Shown: positions 25,001 through 34,646 of the stretch, one piece after another
How the letters are laid out: every line of letters starts with the position of its first letter
How positions within the stretch are numbered: the stretch's first letter is position 1
Source: Ectobacillus ponti
GTDB taxonomy: Bacteria; Bacillota; Bacilli; Bacillales; Bacillaceae_G
Length of the DNA: 64,000 nt
Reading direction: 5' to 3'
Assembly: GCF_024294785.1 (NCBI RefSeq)
Contig: NZ_JANCLT010000007.1
Coordinates: 124,001 to 188,000 of the forward strand
The notes under the pieces: model-generated
What the model saw: only the letters and a program-made list of their open reading frames with translations
Told to the model about the DNA's origin: nothing
Database searches by the model: none
Made by a program: the position numbers and the translations under genes

Positions 25001-25002
25001 TA

Positions 25003-25503
25003 TCATGATTCTGCATGTGCGGCCCGGTGCGCCAGGCGGCTGGAGGCCGCGGCGGCAATCGCCCCGACGATGTCATCGAGGAACGTGTGCACCTCGCCTG
25101 TGGATTTGTCATTGAGGCGTTTCAGAATGCCCGGCTTTACTTTGTCGACATAGCCGAAGTTGGTAAACCCGATGGAGCCATAGACATTTACGATGGAGAG
25201 GGCAACCACCTCGTCGATGCCATACAGCCCTTCATCACGTTTGATAATGTCCAGCAGCGGCTCCTCCAGCAGGCCCTTTTCAGCCAGCACATCGAGCTGG
25301 ATGCCGGTGACGAGGGCGTTTTGCACCTCGCGCTTGGAGAGGACACGCTCCACGTTAAAGCGGCACTCCTCCATGCCGAGGTTGGGATGGTATTTTTCCT
25401 GTAAAAAGTACACAAGCTCCGCGATGTCATCAAGCGTGACGCCGCGCTGCTTCAGCATTTCGAAAGCTTTTTGTTCGATTTGGTTTCCTCTATTCATCGT
25501 CAT
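25003..25503 (-). CDS. yutG: YutG, PgpA-family phosphatidylglycerophosphatase-like protein
   Basis: A 166 aa protein with VQNALVTGIQLDVLAEKGLL, DEGLYGIDEVVALSIVNVYGSIG, KPGILKRLNDKS and GEVHTFLDDIVGAIAAAA, all hallmarks of the Bacillus YutG/PgpA-like group. Relatives dephosphorylate phosphatidylglycerophosphate in membrane lipid synthesis; the Bacillus protein is soluble and its role is less certain. Three near starts exist (GTG 25506, ATG 25503, ATG 25497). ATG 25503 has AAGGA 7 bases upstream. It is convergent to the sugar operon and divergent from yutH. Confidence 0.88.
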   Translation of the reverse strand: MTMNRGNQIEQKAFEMLKQRGVTLDDIAELVYFLQEKYHPNLGMEECRFNVERVLSKREVQNALVTGIQLDVLAEKGLLEEPLLDIIKRDEGLYGIDEVVALSIVNVYGSIGFTNFGYVDKVKPGILKRLNDKSTGEVHTFLDDIVGAIAAAASSRLAHRAAHAES

Positions 25504-25631
25504 CACCTATTCCTTTCTATTATTGTATACGTGAAGCTTGTGTATTATGTGAGGGTGCGGCTGATTGAAAATGCGATTAAGGCAAGACCTCCGCTCATAT
25601 ATATGTACTAAAAACTGCAGGTGGCGAAAAC

Positions 25632-26630
25632 ATGATACATGAACTGTTTGAACAGTATGGCATACAGCCAAGTGAACTGTCCCCGCTCGGAAGCTACCAA
25701 ACCTTCTGGATCCGCAATAAAATTTACGTGCTTGTGCCGGTGGGCCAATTCCAGGAGGAAGAGCTTGTTGAAATGAAGCACTTAAGCGACTTCATGCTCG
25801 AACAGGGCGACACCAATGTCGCTGCATTCGTCCCGACACTGCAGGGCTATTATGTCAGCACGATTCAGGAAAAGAATTACTGTCTGCTGCGCGGCACGCG
25901 CCAGGCGGACCGGCAAATTGACGAGGGAAGCGAGCTGGCGCTGTTCCACAGCCGCGGCCGCATGTACCCAAGTGAAATCAGTGAACTCAGGCGCATCGGC
26001 GAGTGGCGGGAGCTGTGGGAGAAGCGGCTCGACCAGCTGGAGCGTTTCTGGCAGAGCAAGGTGGCCAGCCATCCCTCCAATCAATTCGAGAAGCTGTTTA
26101 TTGAATCGTTTCCCTACTACCTTGGTATGGCAGAAAATGCGATTCAATATGTAGTAGATACAGAAATTGATGACGAACCGCAGCTAGCCGATGCGGGCAC
26201 CATCTGCTACCAACGCTTTACGCCGTTGACCCTGACCCATACAAAGCGACTGAAAATCCCGACAGAATGGATTTACGACCATCCAAGCCGGGACATGGCC
26301 GAATGGATCCGGCATGTATATTTTGAACAGGGAGATGACGCGTCGGAAAGCATCCTGGCATTTTTGCAGAACTATGAAAAGATCAATCCGCTTTCTGCGT
26401 TTGGCTGGCGCCTGCTGTATGCCCGCCTGCTGTTTCCGCTGCACTATTTTGAAACAGTGGAGCGCTATTACCTGTCTGGCAGTGACGCGCTGCGCGAGGC
26501 GTACCAGGACCGGCTGGAATCGTTTTTGGACCGGTATCAGCAGCACCGCCGCTTCCTCGGCAGCTTCTATGATGCCATCGGCCTGCCGGCGCAGCGGCTG
26601 GGCATCCGGGAAGTAGATTGGCTTAAGTAA
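25632..26630 (+). CDS. yutH: Spore coat-associated protein YutH
   Basis: A 332 aa protein of the CotS/YutH kinase-like family found in spore coats. It contains LGSYQTFWIRNKIYVLVPVG, the adapted nucleotide-fold core CLLRGTRQ, ICYQRFTPLTL and WIYDHPSRDMAEWIRHVYFE in place of a standard kinase HRD/DFG pair. B. subtilis YutH is deposited on the spore surface during sporulation. A GGTGG site precedes the ATG. Start and length fit the family. It supports the organism being a spore former. Confidence 0.88.
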   Translation: MIHELFEQYGIQPSELSPLGSYQTFWIRNKIYVLVPVGQFQEEELVEMKHLSDFMLEQGDTNVAAFVPTLQGYYVSTIQEKNYCLLRGTRQADRQIDEGSELALFHSRGRMYPSEISELRRIGEWRELWEKRLDQLERFWQSKVASHPSNQFEKLFIESFPYYLGMAENAIQYVVDTEIDDEPQLADAGTICYQRFTPLTLTHTKRLKIPTEWIYDHPSRDMAEWIRHVYFEQGDDASESILAFLQNYEKINPLSAFGWRLLYARLLFPLHYFETVERYYLSGSDALREAYQDRLESFLDRYQQHRRFLGSFYDAIGLPAQRLGIREVDWLK

Positions 26631-26640
26631 CAATTCGCCA

Positions 26641-26672
26641 AAAACAAAAAGAGACCTGCAAATGCAGGTCTC
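26641..26672 (-). terminator. Terminator for yutI
   Basis: GAGACCTGCA and TGCAGGTCTC form a perfect 10-bp stem. On the minus strand it is followed by TTTTTGTTTT, so it ends yutI transcription and may also block yutH read-through. Confidence 0.85.
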
Positions 26673-26678
26673 AATCTA

Positions 26679-26912
26679 TCAGAACACTTGTTCTACTTCT
26701 ACAACGCCAGGCACTTCTTCAAGCAGAGCGCGCTCGATGCCGGCCTTCAGCGTGATCGTAGAGCTCGGGCAGCTGCCGCATGCACCCATCAGGCGCAGCT
26801 TTACAATGCCATCTTCAATGTCAACCAGTTCCACGTCGCCGCCGTCGCGCAGCAGGAAGGGACGCAATTTATCTAATACTTCTTGTACTTCTTCAAACAT
26901 GTTGTTTTCCAT
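26679..26912 (-). CDS. yutI: NifU-like iron-sulfur scaffold YutI
   Basis: A 77 aa protein consisting of the NifU C-terminal domain, with [19 protein letters not shown]. The CxxC pair binds or transfers an Fe-S cluster to apoproteins. AGGAG lies 9 bases before the ATG. It is a free-standing short Nfu protein, as in B. subtilis. yuzD, encoding a thioredoxin-like protein, is divergent. Confidence 0.93.
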   Translation of the reverse strand: MENNMFEEVQEVLDKLRPFLLRDGGDVELVDIEDGIVKLRLMGACGSCPSSTITLKAGIERALLEEVPGVVEVEQVF

Positions 26913-27037
26913 CAGAATCGACTCCTTTCTTCAGTTTTATTATAATCAGGAAGAGAAGAAAAATCTATTCTTGCGTACCGAAATATATTGGGGGGAAACC
27001 CAAGGCTGGTGCGGCTTGACAGACAAGGGGGCAGATT

Positions 27038-27340
27038 ATGGCAAAAATTAGTGTATACGGGGCGAAGGTGCTCTGCGCGAGCTGTGTGGGCGCGCCGTCT
27101 TCCATTGAGACCTTCGAATGGCTGCAGGCGGCCATCGGCAGAAAATATCCGGAGCAGGCGTTCACGTATGAGTACGTGGATATTTTTGAGCCGCAGGAGG
27201 ATGCGGACAAGCAGGCATTTGCCGAGCGTGTGGTGGAAGAGGATTTATTTTATCCGGTGGTGCTCGTCAATGGGGAGATTGCAGCGGAGGGGATCATCCG
27301 GCTGCAGGATGTGTACCGGGAGATTGAGAAGGTGCTGTGA
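27038..27340 (+). CDS. yuzD: YuzD, DUF1462 thioredoxin-like protein
   Basis: A 100 aa protein. The N-terminus has ISVYGAKVLCASCVGAPSS, a thioredoxin-like start with a CxxC pair, and the C-terminus has YPVVLVNGEIAAEG, matching DUF1462/YuzD. A redox or Fe-S related role is suggested by the CxxC and by the neighbouring yutI, but is not proven. AGGGGG lies before the ATG. Confidence 0.88.
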   Translation: MAKISVYGAKVLCASCVGAPSSIETFEWLQAAIGRKYPEQAFTYEYVDIFEPQEDADKQAFAERVVEEDLFYPVVLVNGEIAAEGIIRLQDVYREIEKVL

Positions 27341-27341
27341 G

Positions 27342-27367
27342 GAAGGAGCGGGGCTCCTTCTTTTTTT
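27342..27367 (+). terminator. Intrinsic terminator after yuzD
   Basis: GAAGGAGC and GCTCCTTC pair around GGG, followed by seven T residues. Confidence 0.9.
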
Positions 27368-27552
27368 GTGGGGAAAGAGCGGCGTCCATTGGACAAGCAC
27401 ATGTTGCCAAGATGGATTTGACAGGAATTTGGGAAAAAAACGCGAACATATAGTATGATGGTAGATACAGAAAGGATTTTGCGTGGATAATTCGCAATTT
27501 TGCCGCAATGCGAGAAGGCAACGATATTGCAGGAGAAGCAGGAGGAGAACGA

Positions 27553-28511
<959 letters not shown>

Positions 28512-28515
<4 letters not shown>

Positions 28516-29714
28516 TGCGGGCGCTGAGGGCAAGATTGCGGCACACAGGCCGGCGTCTGCTTGCACCCGGCTTCCTGTTGACGACATTTATATTTGCCAT
28601 GTTTCAAGGCGGTTTCGTAAGCTGGTTCTTGTTTTACAGCTTTCTCCCGTTTGGGCTGTATGCAATTCTGCTCCCGCTGCAGGGGCTGCGGATTGCCAGC
28701 ATCACCCGGACGACAAATCAGAAGGAATATGGGGCGGGCGAGCCGTTCACCGCCACCATTACAATCGAACGCAACAGCTGGCTGCCGTTGCTGTACTTGG
28801 CTGCGGAGGATGTTCTGCCGGACAGCATGCGGCAGGAGACAGTGAAGGTGTTGCTGTTTCCGTGGTGGAAGCGCCGGATTGAAATTTCCTATCAGCTGCC
28901 CTCCATACCGCGCGGTGAGCATGTTTTGAAGACAGTCAAGCTGCGGACCGGCGACTTTTTCGGCTTCGTGTCGCTGGAGAAGGAGTACGAGGTGTATGAC
29001 CGCTTCCTCGTATATCCGCAATATGTGGACATGGTGTACCGGCAATTTGAGACACGCTTTGAGCAGGGAACAACAGCATCCACGATTCATATAGAACGCG
29101 ATACAGCGGTAACGGCGGGAGTGCGGGAGTATAAGCCGGGCGACCGTTTTTCCTGGATTGATTGGAAGTCATCAGCACGCCGCAGCCGGCTGATGACGAA
29201 GGAATTTGAGCAGCAGCAAAGCCATGATGTGGTGCTGTTCATGGACAGGGCCGCCTCGCCGCAGTTTGAACAGCTTGTCACCTTCGCGGCTTCCTTGGCG
29301 CGTGCTGTGCTGCGAAAGGGATCGCAGCTTGCTTTTGTCTCAAGCGGCCGGGAGCGGACCGTGCTGCCCCTGCGGCCGGGAGAGCGGCAGCAGCAGGACA
29401 TTCTGTACCATCTTGCCAAGGTGCGGGATGACAGTCCTTTTTCCTTTGCCCAAACAAGCAGCGCCGAGCTGCGGAAGCTGCCCCGGCAGGTGACCTGCAT
29501 GATCGCCACAAGCAGGCTGTCACCGGATATTCAGCAAGCAGCCGAGCGGCTGGGCAGTCACGGCTTTGTCCTTGTTTTTGTTGTGAAAGACAAAACGGGG
29601 CAATTAAGCGGCGCTGAGCATGCCATCCTGGAAGCATTGAAGCAGCGCGGCATCTTCGTGAAGGCTGTTCATGAAGGACAATATCACCGCGCGTTTTCGG
29701 AGGTGGGCCGATGA
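28512..29714 (+). CDS. DUF58 protein (YeaD-like)
   Basis: A 400 aa protein with two N-terminal transmembrane segments (about 20-60) and a DUF58 domain at the C-terminal half with the signature REYKPGDRFSWIDWKSSARR. It ends in a VWA-like fold (HDVVLFMDRA). DUF58 proteins partner MoxR ATPases. It overlaps its neighbours by 4 bases at both ends (ATGA), so it is translated with them. ATG 28512 and 28515 are both possible. It probably sits in the membrane with the domain in the cytoplasm. Confidence 0.9.
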
Positions 29715-32017
29715 AGAAAGACCTTTGGTTATATGCCTTCGGGCTGCTGCTGTTATGGGAGTGGCTCCGGCCGCTGCCTGAAATTGCCGGAGTCACGGCG
29801 CTTTGGATTTTCATCGTCTTTATGGCGCTTTGCTTTGGGATGTACACCCTGCGCGTGCGCTGGTATCTGGCTGGGCCGGTCAAAGTCGCAGCGATCCTGC
29901 TGCTGACGCATACAGAATATGCAACTGCTTATGATGGGACAGGCCGGCCATGGCTGATCAGCTTCATCGCCGACCTGAGCAAGGGAATGGGAGTGCTGCT
30001 GAAGGGAAGATGGCAGGAGAGCTCTGTCATGGCACAGACCTTTTTCTTCTTCTTCCTGCTGTGGGCCGTAACCTGGCTCTTTTACTGGGGCATGCTGCGG
30101 AGACGGCAGGTGCTGCCGTTCCTGCTGCTTACCATCATATATGTGGCATGGCTGGATACCTTCACAGCTTATATGGGCAAAGGAGCCATTCTTCGTCTTG
30201 TCATTGCCGGCTTCCTGGTGATGGGTCTTATGCAGATTACCCGGCTGCTCGAGGGGGAGCGGCAATGGAACATCCTGTGGAAAATGGCGGTGCCGTTCTC
30301 CCTTGTCGTCGGCACAGTGGCAGCCGGAGCTTATGCTGCCCCGAAGCTGCAGCCGCAATGGCCGGACCCGGTGCCGTTTCTGCTGAAAATAAAGGCGGAG
30401 GACAAGGAAGAAAGCAAGGATGGCCCCGGCACGGGCAAGGTGGGCTACAGTACGGATGACTCCAGGCTGGGCGGGCCGTTTCAGGGTGATGATGCCGTTG
30501 TATTTACGACAAAGGGCAAGAAAATCCAATATTGGCGGATGGAAGTGAAAAGTGTCTACACAGGAAAAGGGTGGAGATCAGAAGCTCTGGAGCAGTATGT
30601 AGGGCTTCCGCTGCAGGGAGAACCGCCGCTGCTTGCTTATGAGCCAAAGACGAAGGTAGAAACGGCGGAAGCCAGCATTTCCCGGACAAAGGGAGGGCGG
30701 AGACTGCCGCTTATGTATCCGGCCGGCCTGTCGTCGCTGGAGCAGACCGACGGTGTAAATTACTACCTGAACTATGAAACAGAGAAAATTACCGCACTTG
30801 TAAAGGGCGGAGGCGGGCTGGAGAACTATAAGGTTGCCTATCGGTCGCCGACCTTTTTAATTGAACAGCTGCGGGCAGCGAAGGAAGGAACGGGTTTGGA
30901 AACGCCTGAGCTGCTGTCAAGCCTGCCGAATGAAATCCAGCAATCCCTCCGGCAAAATCCGCCTGAGTGGATGCCGGCAGAGGTACAGCAGGCTTTGCGG
31001 GACGGCAAACAGAAGGTGATGCTGCCTCCTTACCTCTTCTATCAATATACACAGCTGCCAGCCAATCTGCCGCAGCGCGTATATGATTTGGCTGCTTCCG
31101 TCACAAAGGAAAAAACAAACCGCTACGACAAGGCCGTAGCCATTGAGGAGTATTTGCGCGGCGCCAATTTTACGTACGAAAAAACGGACGTGGCCACCCC
31201 GGGCGAAGACCAAGACTATGTGGACCAGTTCCTCTTTGATACCAAAAAGGGCTATTGCAACAACTTCTCGACCTCGATGGTCGTGATGCTGCGCTCGCTC
31301 GGCATCCCGTCCCGCTGGGTCAAGGGCTATACAGAGGGAGACTTTGTCGGAATGGATGCGGAAACCGGGGAGCAGCAGTACAAGGTGACCAATAACAATG
31401 CCCATTCCTGGGTGGAGGTCTATTTTCCGGAATACGGCTGGGTGCCGTTTGAACCGACAAAGGGCTTTGCCAATCCGGCAGACTTTGTGAATGAAACAAA
31501 GGCAGGCGAGACAGCAAGCAGCCCTGCTGCAGCGCCGGCAAGTGTCCAACAGGCACAGCAGCAAAGAAAAAGCATGGCGGAGAAAGAGCTGATGGGAGAA
31601 GGCACGGCTGCCAAGTCAACAAAAATAACGGGCAATGGCAAGCTTTCCTGGAGGCTATTGCTGCTGCTTTGGACAGGGGCGGCGCTCCTTGCATATGGGC
31701 TGTGGCGGACGAGACTCGCATGGCTGAGCTGGCTGCTGCTGCTTTGGTATTGGGGCCGCAGCAGCACACGGACCTATCCCAAGGCCTATCAGGCGTTGCT
31801 TTGGCAGCTGGCGCGCGCCGGGCTGAAGCGGCAGGAAGGGCAAACGCTGCGGGAATATGCGGCGGAGGTTGATAAGCAGTATGGAACGACTGATATGCAG
31901 GAGTTGACACAATGCTATGAGCAGGTGCTGTACAGCCAAGGACATGTTGCATGGACAGGGGCTGCAACGCCCTGGAAGCGGATGATGCGGCGGGCATCCC
32001 GCCCGAAGGCCGGCTGA
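29711..32017 (+). CDS. Transglutaminase-like membrane protein (TgpA/YebA-like)
   Basis: A 768 aa membrane protein. About six N-terminal transmembrane segments (residues 1-210) are followed by a long extracytoplasmic part with a transglutaminase core. It contains GYCNNFSTSMVVMLRSLGIPSRWV with the catalytic Cys near residue 514, the catalytic His in NAHSWVEV, and FEPT in place of the usual DPT. A further transmembrane segment precedes a C-terminal DUF4129-like tail. TgpA family members act at the cell envelope. It forms an operon with MoxR and DUF58 genes. The substrate is unknown. Confidence 0.88.
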   Translation: MKKDLWLYAFGLLLLWEWLRPLPEIAGVTALWIFIVFMALCFGMYTLRVRWYLAGPVKVAAILLLTHTEYATAYDGTGRPWLISFIADLSKGMGVLLKGRWQESSVMAQTFFFFFLLWAVTWLFYWGMLRRRQVLPFLLLTIIYVAWLDTFTAYMGKGAILRLVIAGFLVMGLMQITRLLEGERQWNILWKMAVPFSLVVGTVAAGAYAAPKLQPQWPDPVPFLLKIKAEDKEESKDGPGTGKVGYSTDDSRLGGPFQGDDAVVFTTKGKKIQYWRMEVKSVYTGKGWRSEALEQYVGLPLQGEPPLLAYEPKTKVETAEASISRTKGGRRLPLMYPAGLSSLEQTDGVNYYLNYETEKITALVKGGGGLENYKVAYRSPTFLIEQLRAAKEGTGLETPELLSSLPNEIQQSLRQNPPEWMPAEVQQALRDGKQKVMLPPYLFYQYTQLPANLPQRVYDLAASVTKEKTNRYDKAVAIEEYLRGANFTYEKTDVATPGEDQDYVDQFLFDTKKGYCNNFSTSMVVMLRSLGIPSRWVKGYTEGDFVGMDAETGEQQYKVTNNNAHSWVEVYFPEYGWVPFEPTKGFANPADFVNETKAGETASSPAAAPASVQQAQQQRKSMAEKELMGEGTAAKSTKITGNGKLSWRLLLLLWTGAALLAYGLWRTRLAWLSWLLLLWYWGRSSTRTYPKAYQALLWQLARAGLKRQEGQTLREYAAEVDKQYGTTDMQELTQCYEQVLYSQGHVAWTGAATPWKRMMRRASRPKAG

Positions 32018-32085
32018 TGGAAGGTTCTGAATCACCGCTTTTTCTGATAGAATCGTAGTGGAGGCATGTGGGAAGAGGTGGTTAG

Positions 32086-32310
32086 ATGAGAAAGAGAGCC
32101 CGATGGATCTCCTTTTGGACCTTTATATGCACCACGGCGCTGCTCTACGCAGCCGGGCATGCATTCACGATTCAATGGCTGATGTATCGTCATGAATACA
32201 TGGATCAGAAAACAGGCTTTTATGTGCATACCGGCTCGCTGGCGCCGGCGGTGATTGGCGTGTTGGCCGGCTTGATCGCAGAGAGAATATACGTGTATCA
32301 AGAAAGATAG
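32086..32310 (+). CDS. Small two-helix membrane protein
   Basis: A 74 aa protein with two hydrophobic segments (about residues 8-24 and 52-66) separated by a short charged loop (RHEYMDQKTGFYVHTG). GAGGTGG lies before the ATG. I do not recognise a family. A possible promoter with -10 TAGAAT lies upstream, so it may be transcribed separately from the transglutaminase gene. Function unknown. Confidence 0.65.
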   Translation: MRKRARWISFWTFICTTALLYAAGHAFTIQWLMYRHEYMDQKTGFYVHTGSLAPAVIGVLAGLIAERIYVYQER

Positions 32311-32313
32311 GAG

Positions 32314-32347
32314 AGAGGTCTTCTCAATCTGCCGGGAGAAGGCCTCT
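32314..32347 (+). terminator. Hairpin after the small membrane protein gene
   Basis: AGAGGTCTTCTC and GAGAAGGCCTCT pair with one wobble. The tail is short of T, so it may be an inefficient terminator. Confidence 0.55.
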
Positions 32348-32379
32348 ACTTATACTGGTGCTAAAGGGGGAAGAGACGC

Positions 32380-32763
32380 ATGATTCAAAAAGGGAATCCG
32401 GAAGCAGTGGCACCGCCCATTGGCAGCTATCATCACGTAGCTGTAGTCCCGCGGGGGGCAGAGCTTGTTGTGCTGTCCGGCCAAATCGGCTGCGACCGGC
32501 AGGGAAATGTGCCGGGAGATGTGGAAACACAGTTTGCCTATGCATTGGAAAATGTAAAGGCGCTCCTGGCAAGTGAAGGTATGAGCCCCAAGCACGTATG
32601 TAAAGTGAACATTTGGTTTACGGAGCAAATCAAGAGGGAGCAATTCGTGGAAATCTGGGATGCATTTCATCAGGGGGACCCGCCGGCGACAATGCTTGCC
32701 TATGTGCAGGCGCTAGTAAGACCGGACCTGAAGGTGGAAGTGGAAGCGTGGGCGGCCAGATAA
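32380..32763 (+). CDS. RidA/YjgF-family protein
   Basis: A 127 aa protein with VVLSGQIGCDRQGNVPGD, ENVKALLASEGMSPKHVCKV and PPATMLAYVQALVRPDLKVEVEAWA. This is the RidA fold, which hydrolyses reactive enamine/imine intermediates formed by PLP enzymes. The conserved arginine appears near VQALVRPD. GGGGG lies before the ATG. It is followed by a bidirectional terminator. Confidence 0.88.
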   Translation: MIQKGNPEAVAPPIGSYHHVAVVPRGAELVVLSGQIGCDRQGNVPGDVETQFAYALENVKALLASEGMSPKHVCKVNIWFTEQIKREQFVEIWDAFHQGDPPATMLAYVQALVRPDLKVEVEAWAAR

Positions 32764-32794
32764 CAGGATGGATATAGGGCAGACGCCAGATACG

Positions 32795-32825
32795 CAAAAA
32801 ACCAGCCAACCAAGCTGGTTTTTTA
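32795..32825. terminator. Bidirectional terminator
   Basis: AAAAAACCAGC and GCTGGTTTTTT form a stem with a 7-nt loop, with T-runs on both strands, between ridA and the convergent dehydrogenase gene. Confidence 0.85.
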
Positions 32826-32840
32826 CGTGAGGCAAAGAAC

Positions 32841-33893
32841 CTACGTCAGGAGCTCCTGCAGCACACTGTCTTCCTCCAACAGCTGCAGCGCCTTCTGCCG
32901 ATAGCCTTCGTCATGCAGATAGGTATAACGGTTTGGCTTGATGCTTGGTGCCATTTCAATGGCCTGCCGGAGCTCTGCCTTCTTCAGGCCCAATTCCTTC
33001 GCGTACGCAAAGAAGCCGGTTCGGGTGAACACCTTTACCATGCGCTCCACCCGATGCTCCTGCACCCGGGCCATCAGATAGGTGGCCACGCCGACCTGCA
33101 TGCCGTGCATGACCGGCTTCTCTGCAATCTTATCGAGAGCATGCGAGATCAGATGCTCCGCACCGCTGATCGGCGAGCTGTTGCCGCTGATGACAGCAGC
33201 GATGCCGCCCATGGTGAGAGAGCTGATCAGCTCCTTTAACAGAATCGGGCTGCGGAGGTCTGTCATGGGTGTCCGGATGAAGCTGTTCACCGCCTTCTTG
33301 CTCAGCATATGGGCAAAATGGTTCACTGCGCCGGCGCCATGCCGCTCCTCAAACTCCCAATCCACCAGTGCGGTGATATTGGACATTAAATCGCCGATGC
33401 CGGCCAGAATGAAACGGTCCGGCACGTGTTGGATGATATCCAAATCCGCAATGATGCCATAGGGAACCTTGGCCGGCACAGTGGTTTTCTTGCCGGCGAT
33501 AAGGAGGGAGCAATTGCTGCTGGCAAATCCATCATTGGAAGCCGACGTTGGGATGCTGAGGAACGGGCTGCGGCGGACAAAGGCCATATATTTTCCGAAA
33601 TCGATGACCTTGCCGCCGCCCATGGCGATGACCACATCAAACTGCTTCAGCTCAAAAGCCTTCTGAATCAGGTCCTGAATGTCTGAATCATCAGGCAGCA
33701 GGAGCGTTTCCACTTCTGCAGATGCGATGGACTTCAGCATGTCCTCATGATGGTGCTGATAGGTGAATTCATCAAACAGAAAGAGCGCATTGCCAAAGCC
33801 ATGCTGCCGCAACAGGCGGTCAAGTGAAAAGGCAGCGCCGTTGCTGATTTCCAAAATGGCCGGGATTGAAATGTTCGTGACGAAGCCCTTCAT
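32841..33893 (-). CDS. sn-glycerol-1-phosphate dehydrogenase-like protein (EgsA/AraM-type)
   Basis: A 350 aa member of the iron-containing alcohol dehydrogenase superfamily closest to archaeal-type G1P dehydrogenase: NAD-binding loop GGGKVIDFGKY, TSASNDGFASS (the G1PDH signature) and metal ligands in GIGDLMSN (Asp), SGAEHLISH (His) and MHGMQVG (His). The enzyme would reduce dihydroxyacetone phosphate to sn-glycerol-1-phosphate, or work in reverse. It overlaps the upstream HAD phosphatase by 4 bases. AraM of B. subtilis is the known bacterial example. Substrate assignment is by motif only. Confidence 0.8.
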   Translation of the reverse strand: MKGFVTNISIPAILEISNGAAFSLDRLLRQHGFGNALFLFDEFTYQHHHEDMLKSIASAEVETLLLPDDSDIQDLIQKAFELKQFDVVIAMGGGKVIDFGKYMAFVRRSPFLSIPTSASNDGFASSNCSLLIAGKKTTVPAKVPYGIIADLDIIQHVPDRFILAGIGDLMSNITALVDWEFEERHGAGAVNHFAHMLSKKAVNSFIRTPMTDLRSPILLKELISSLTMGGIAAVISGNSSPISGAEHLISHALDKIAEKPVMHGMQVGVATYLMARVQEHRVERMVKVFTRTGFFAYAKELGLKKAELRQAIEMAPSIKPNRYTYLHDEGYRQKALQLLEEDSVLQELLT

Positions 33894-34543
33894 TTCTTCA
33901 TGACTCCCTTTTCTGTAAGATAAGCCTCGATTTGGCGGAAATGATCCACGGGTACAAACGGCACGCCTTGTTCCCGCAGCAAATCCTGCAGGGCGCTTTT
34001 CGCGAAGGTAATATCGGCATGAACGGCCGGATGGGAGTCAGGCTCGCTGTCTCCTGCAAAATAAATGGCCTCGTATTGCTTCTTCAAATGCTGAATGACC
34101 TTCGATTTATCAATTCCATATCGCTCGGAGTAATGCCATCCGTTTTGGTCAATGTTCAAATGCACCCCTTTTTCCCGGTACACGCCTTCATTGGAGAAGA
34201 CGTGCACACCTTCCATGCCGTATTTCTCGAGGATATGGTGAATGTAGTAATCTGTGCCGGCACTCAGGATATAGAAGTCACCGCCGTTTGCTTGTACATG
34301 CCGAATGAACTCCGGCACATACTCATCAATCGGGATTTCGAGCGTGTCCTGAATGATTTGCTCCTCCTCTTGATTGATGGAACGGAAGATGGTGCTTAGA
34401 AAATCAATATCCTTCAGTTCGCCGGCTTTCCACTGCGTGAACAGCTTTCTCCCCTCCGGCACATACTTATCCATCATAATCATATAGAAGTCCTCTTTTG
34501 AAATCGTGCCATCAAAGTCGGAAACAAATGCCCATTTTTTCAA
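33890..34543 (-). CDS. HAD-IB phosphatase (MtnX-like)
   Basis: A 217 aa HAD phosphatase with motif I SDFDGTISKED, motif II DFYILSAGTDYY, and motif III/IV YFAGDSEPDSHPA. It resembles MtnX-like phosphatases of methylthioribose salvage, but its neighbour is a glycerol-1-phosphate dehydrogenase-like gene, so glycerophosphate is another possible substrate. The start is TTG with GGAGGAG 6 bases upstream; no ATG in frame has a site. Its stop overlaps the dehydrogenase start (ATGA). Confidence 0.8.
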   Translation of the reverse strand: MKKWAFVSDFDGTISKEDFYMIMMDKYVPEGRKLFTQWKAGELKDIDFLSTIFRSINQEEEQIIQDTLEIPIDEYVPEFIRHVQANGGDFYILSAGTDYYIHHILEKYGMEGVHVFSNEGVYREKGVHLNIDQNGWHYSERYGIDKSKVIQHLKKQYEAIYFAGDSEPDSHPAVHADITFAKSALQDLLREQGVPFVPVDHFRQIEAYLTEKGVMKK

Positions 34544-34587
34544 AGAAATCTCCTCCAGTATCTTTTTATGTAGCTTCCCCAAAGGAA

Positions 34588-34640
34588 AGAAAAAGAGGCC
34601 GGCTTCCAAAAGGGATGTGTTCCTCTTAGAAGTCAGCCTG
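34588..34640 (-). terminator. Terminator after yutJ
   Basis: On the minus strand GGCTGACTTC pairs with GAAGCCGGCC around a 22-nt loop (one mismatch, one wobble), followed by TCTTTTTCTTT. Confidence 0.65.
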
Positions 34641-34646
34641 GATGGT

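Noticed and set aside
27443..27456. CGAACATATAGTAT before the second MoxR operon, similar to half of a LexA box
   Set aside because: Only the left half fits; the GTTC arm is missing, so the core GAACN4GTTC is not met.
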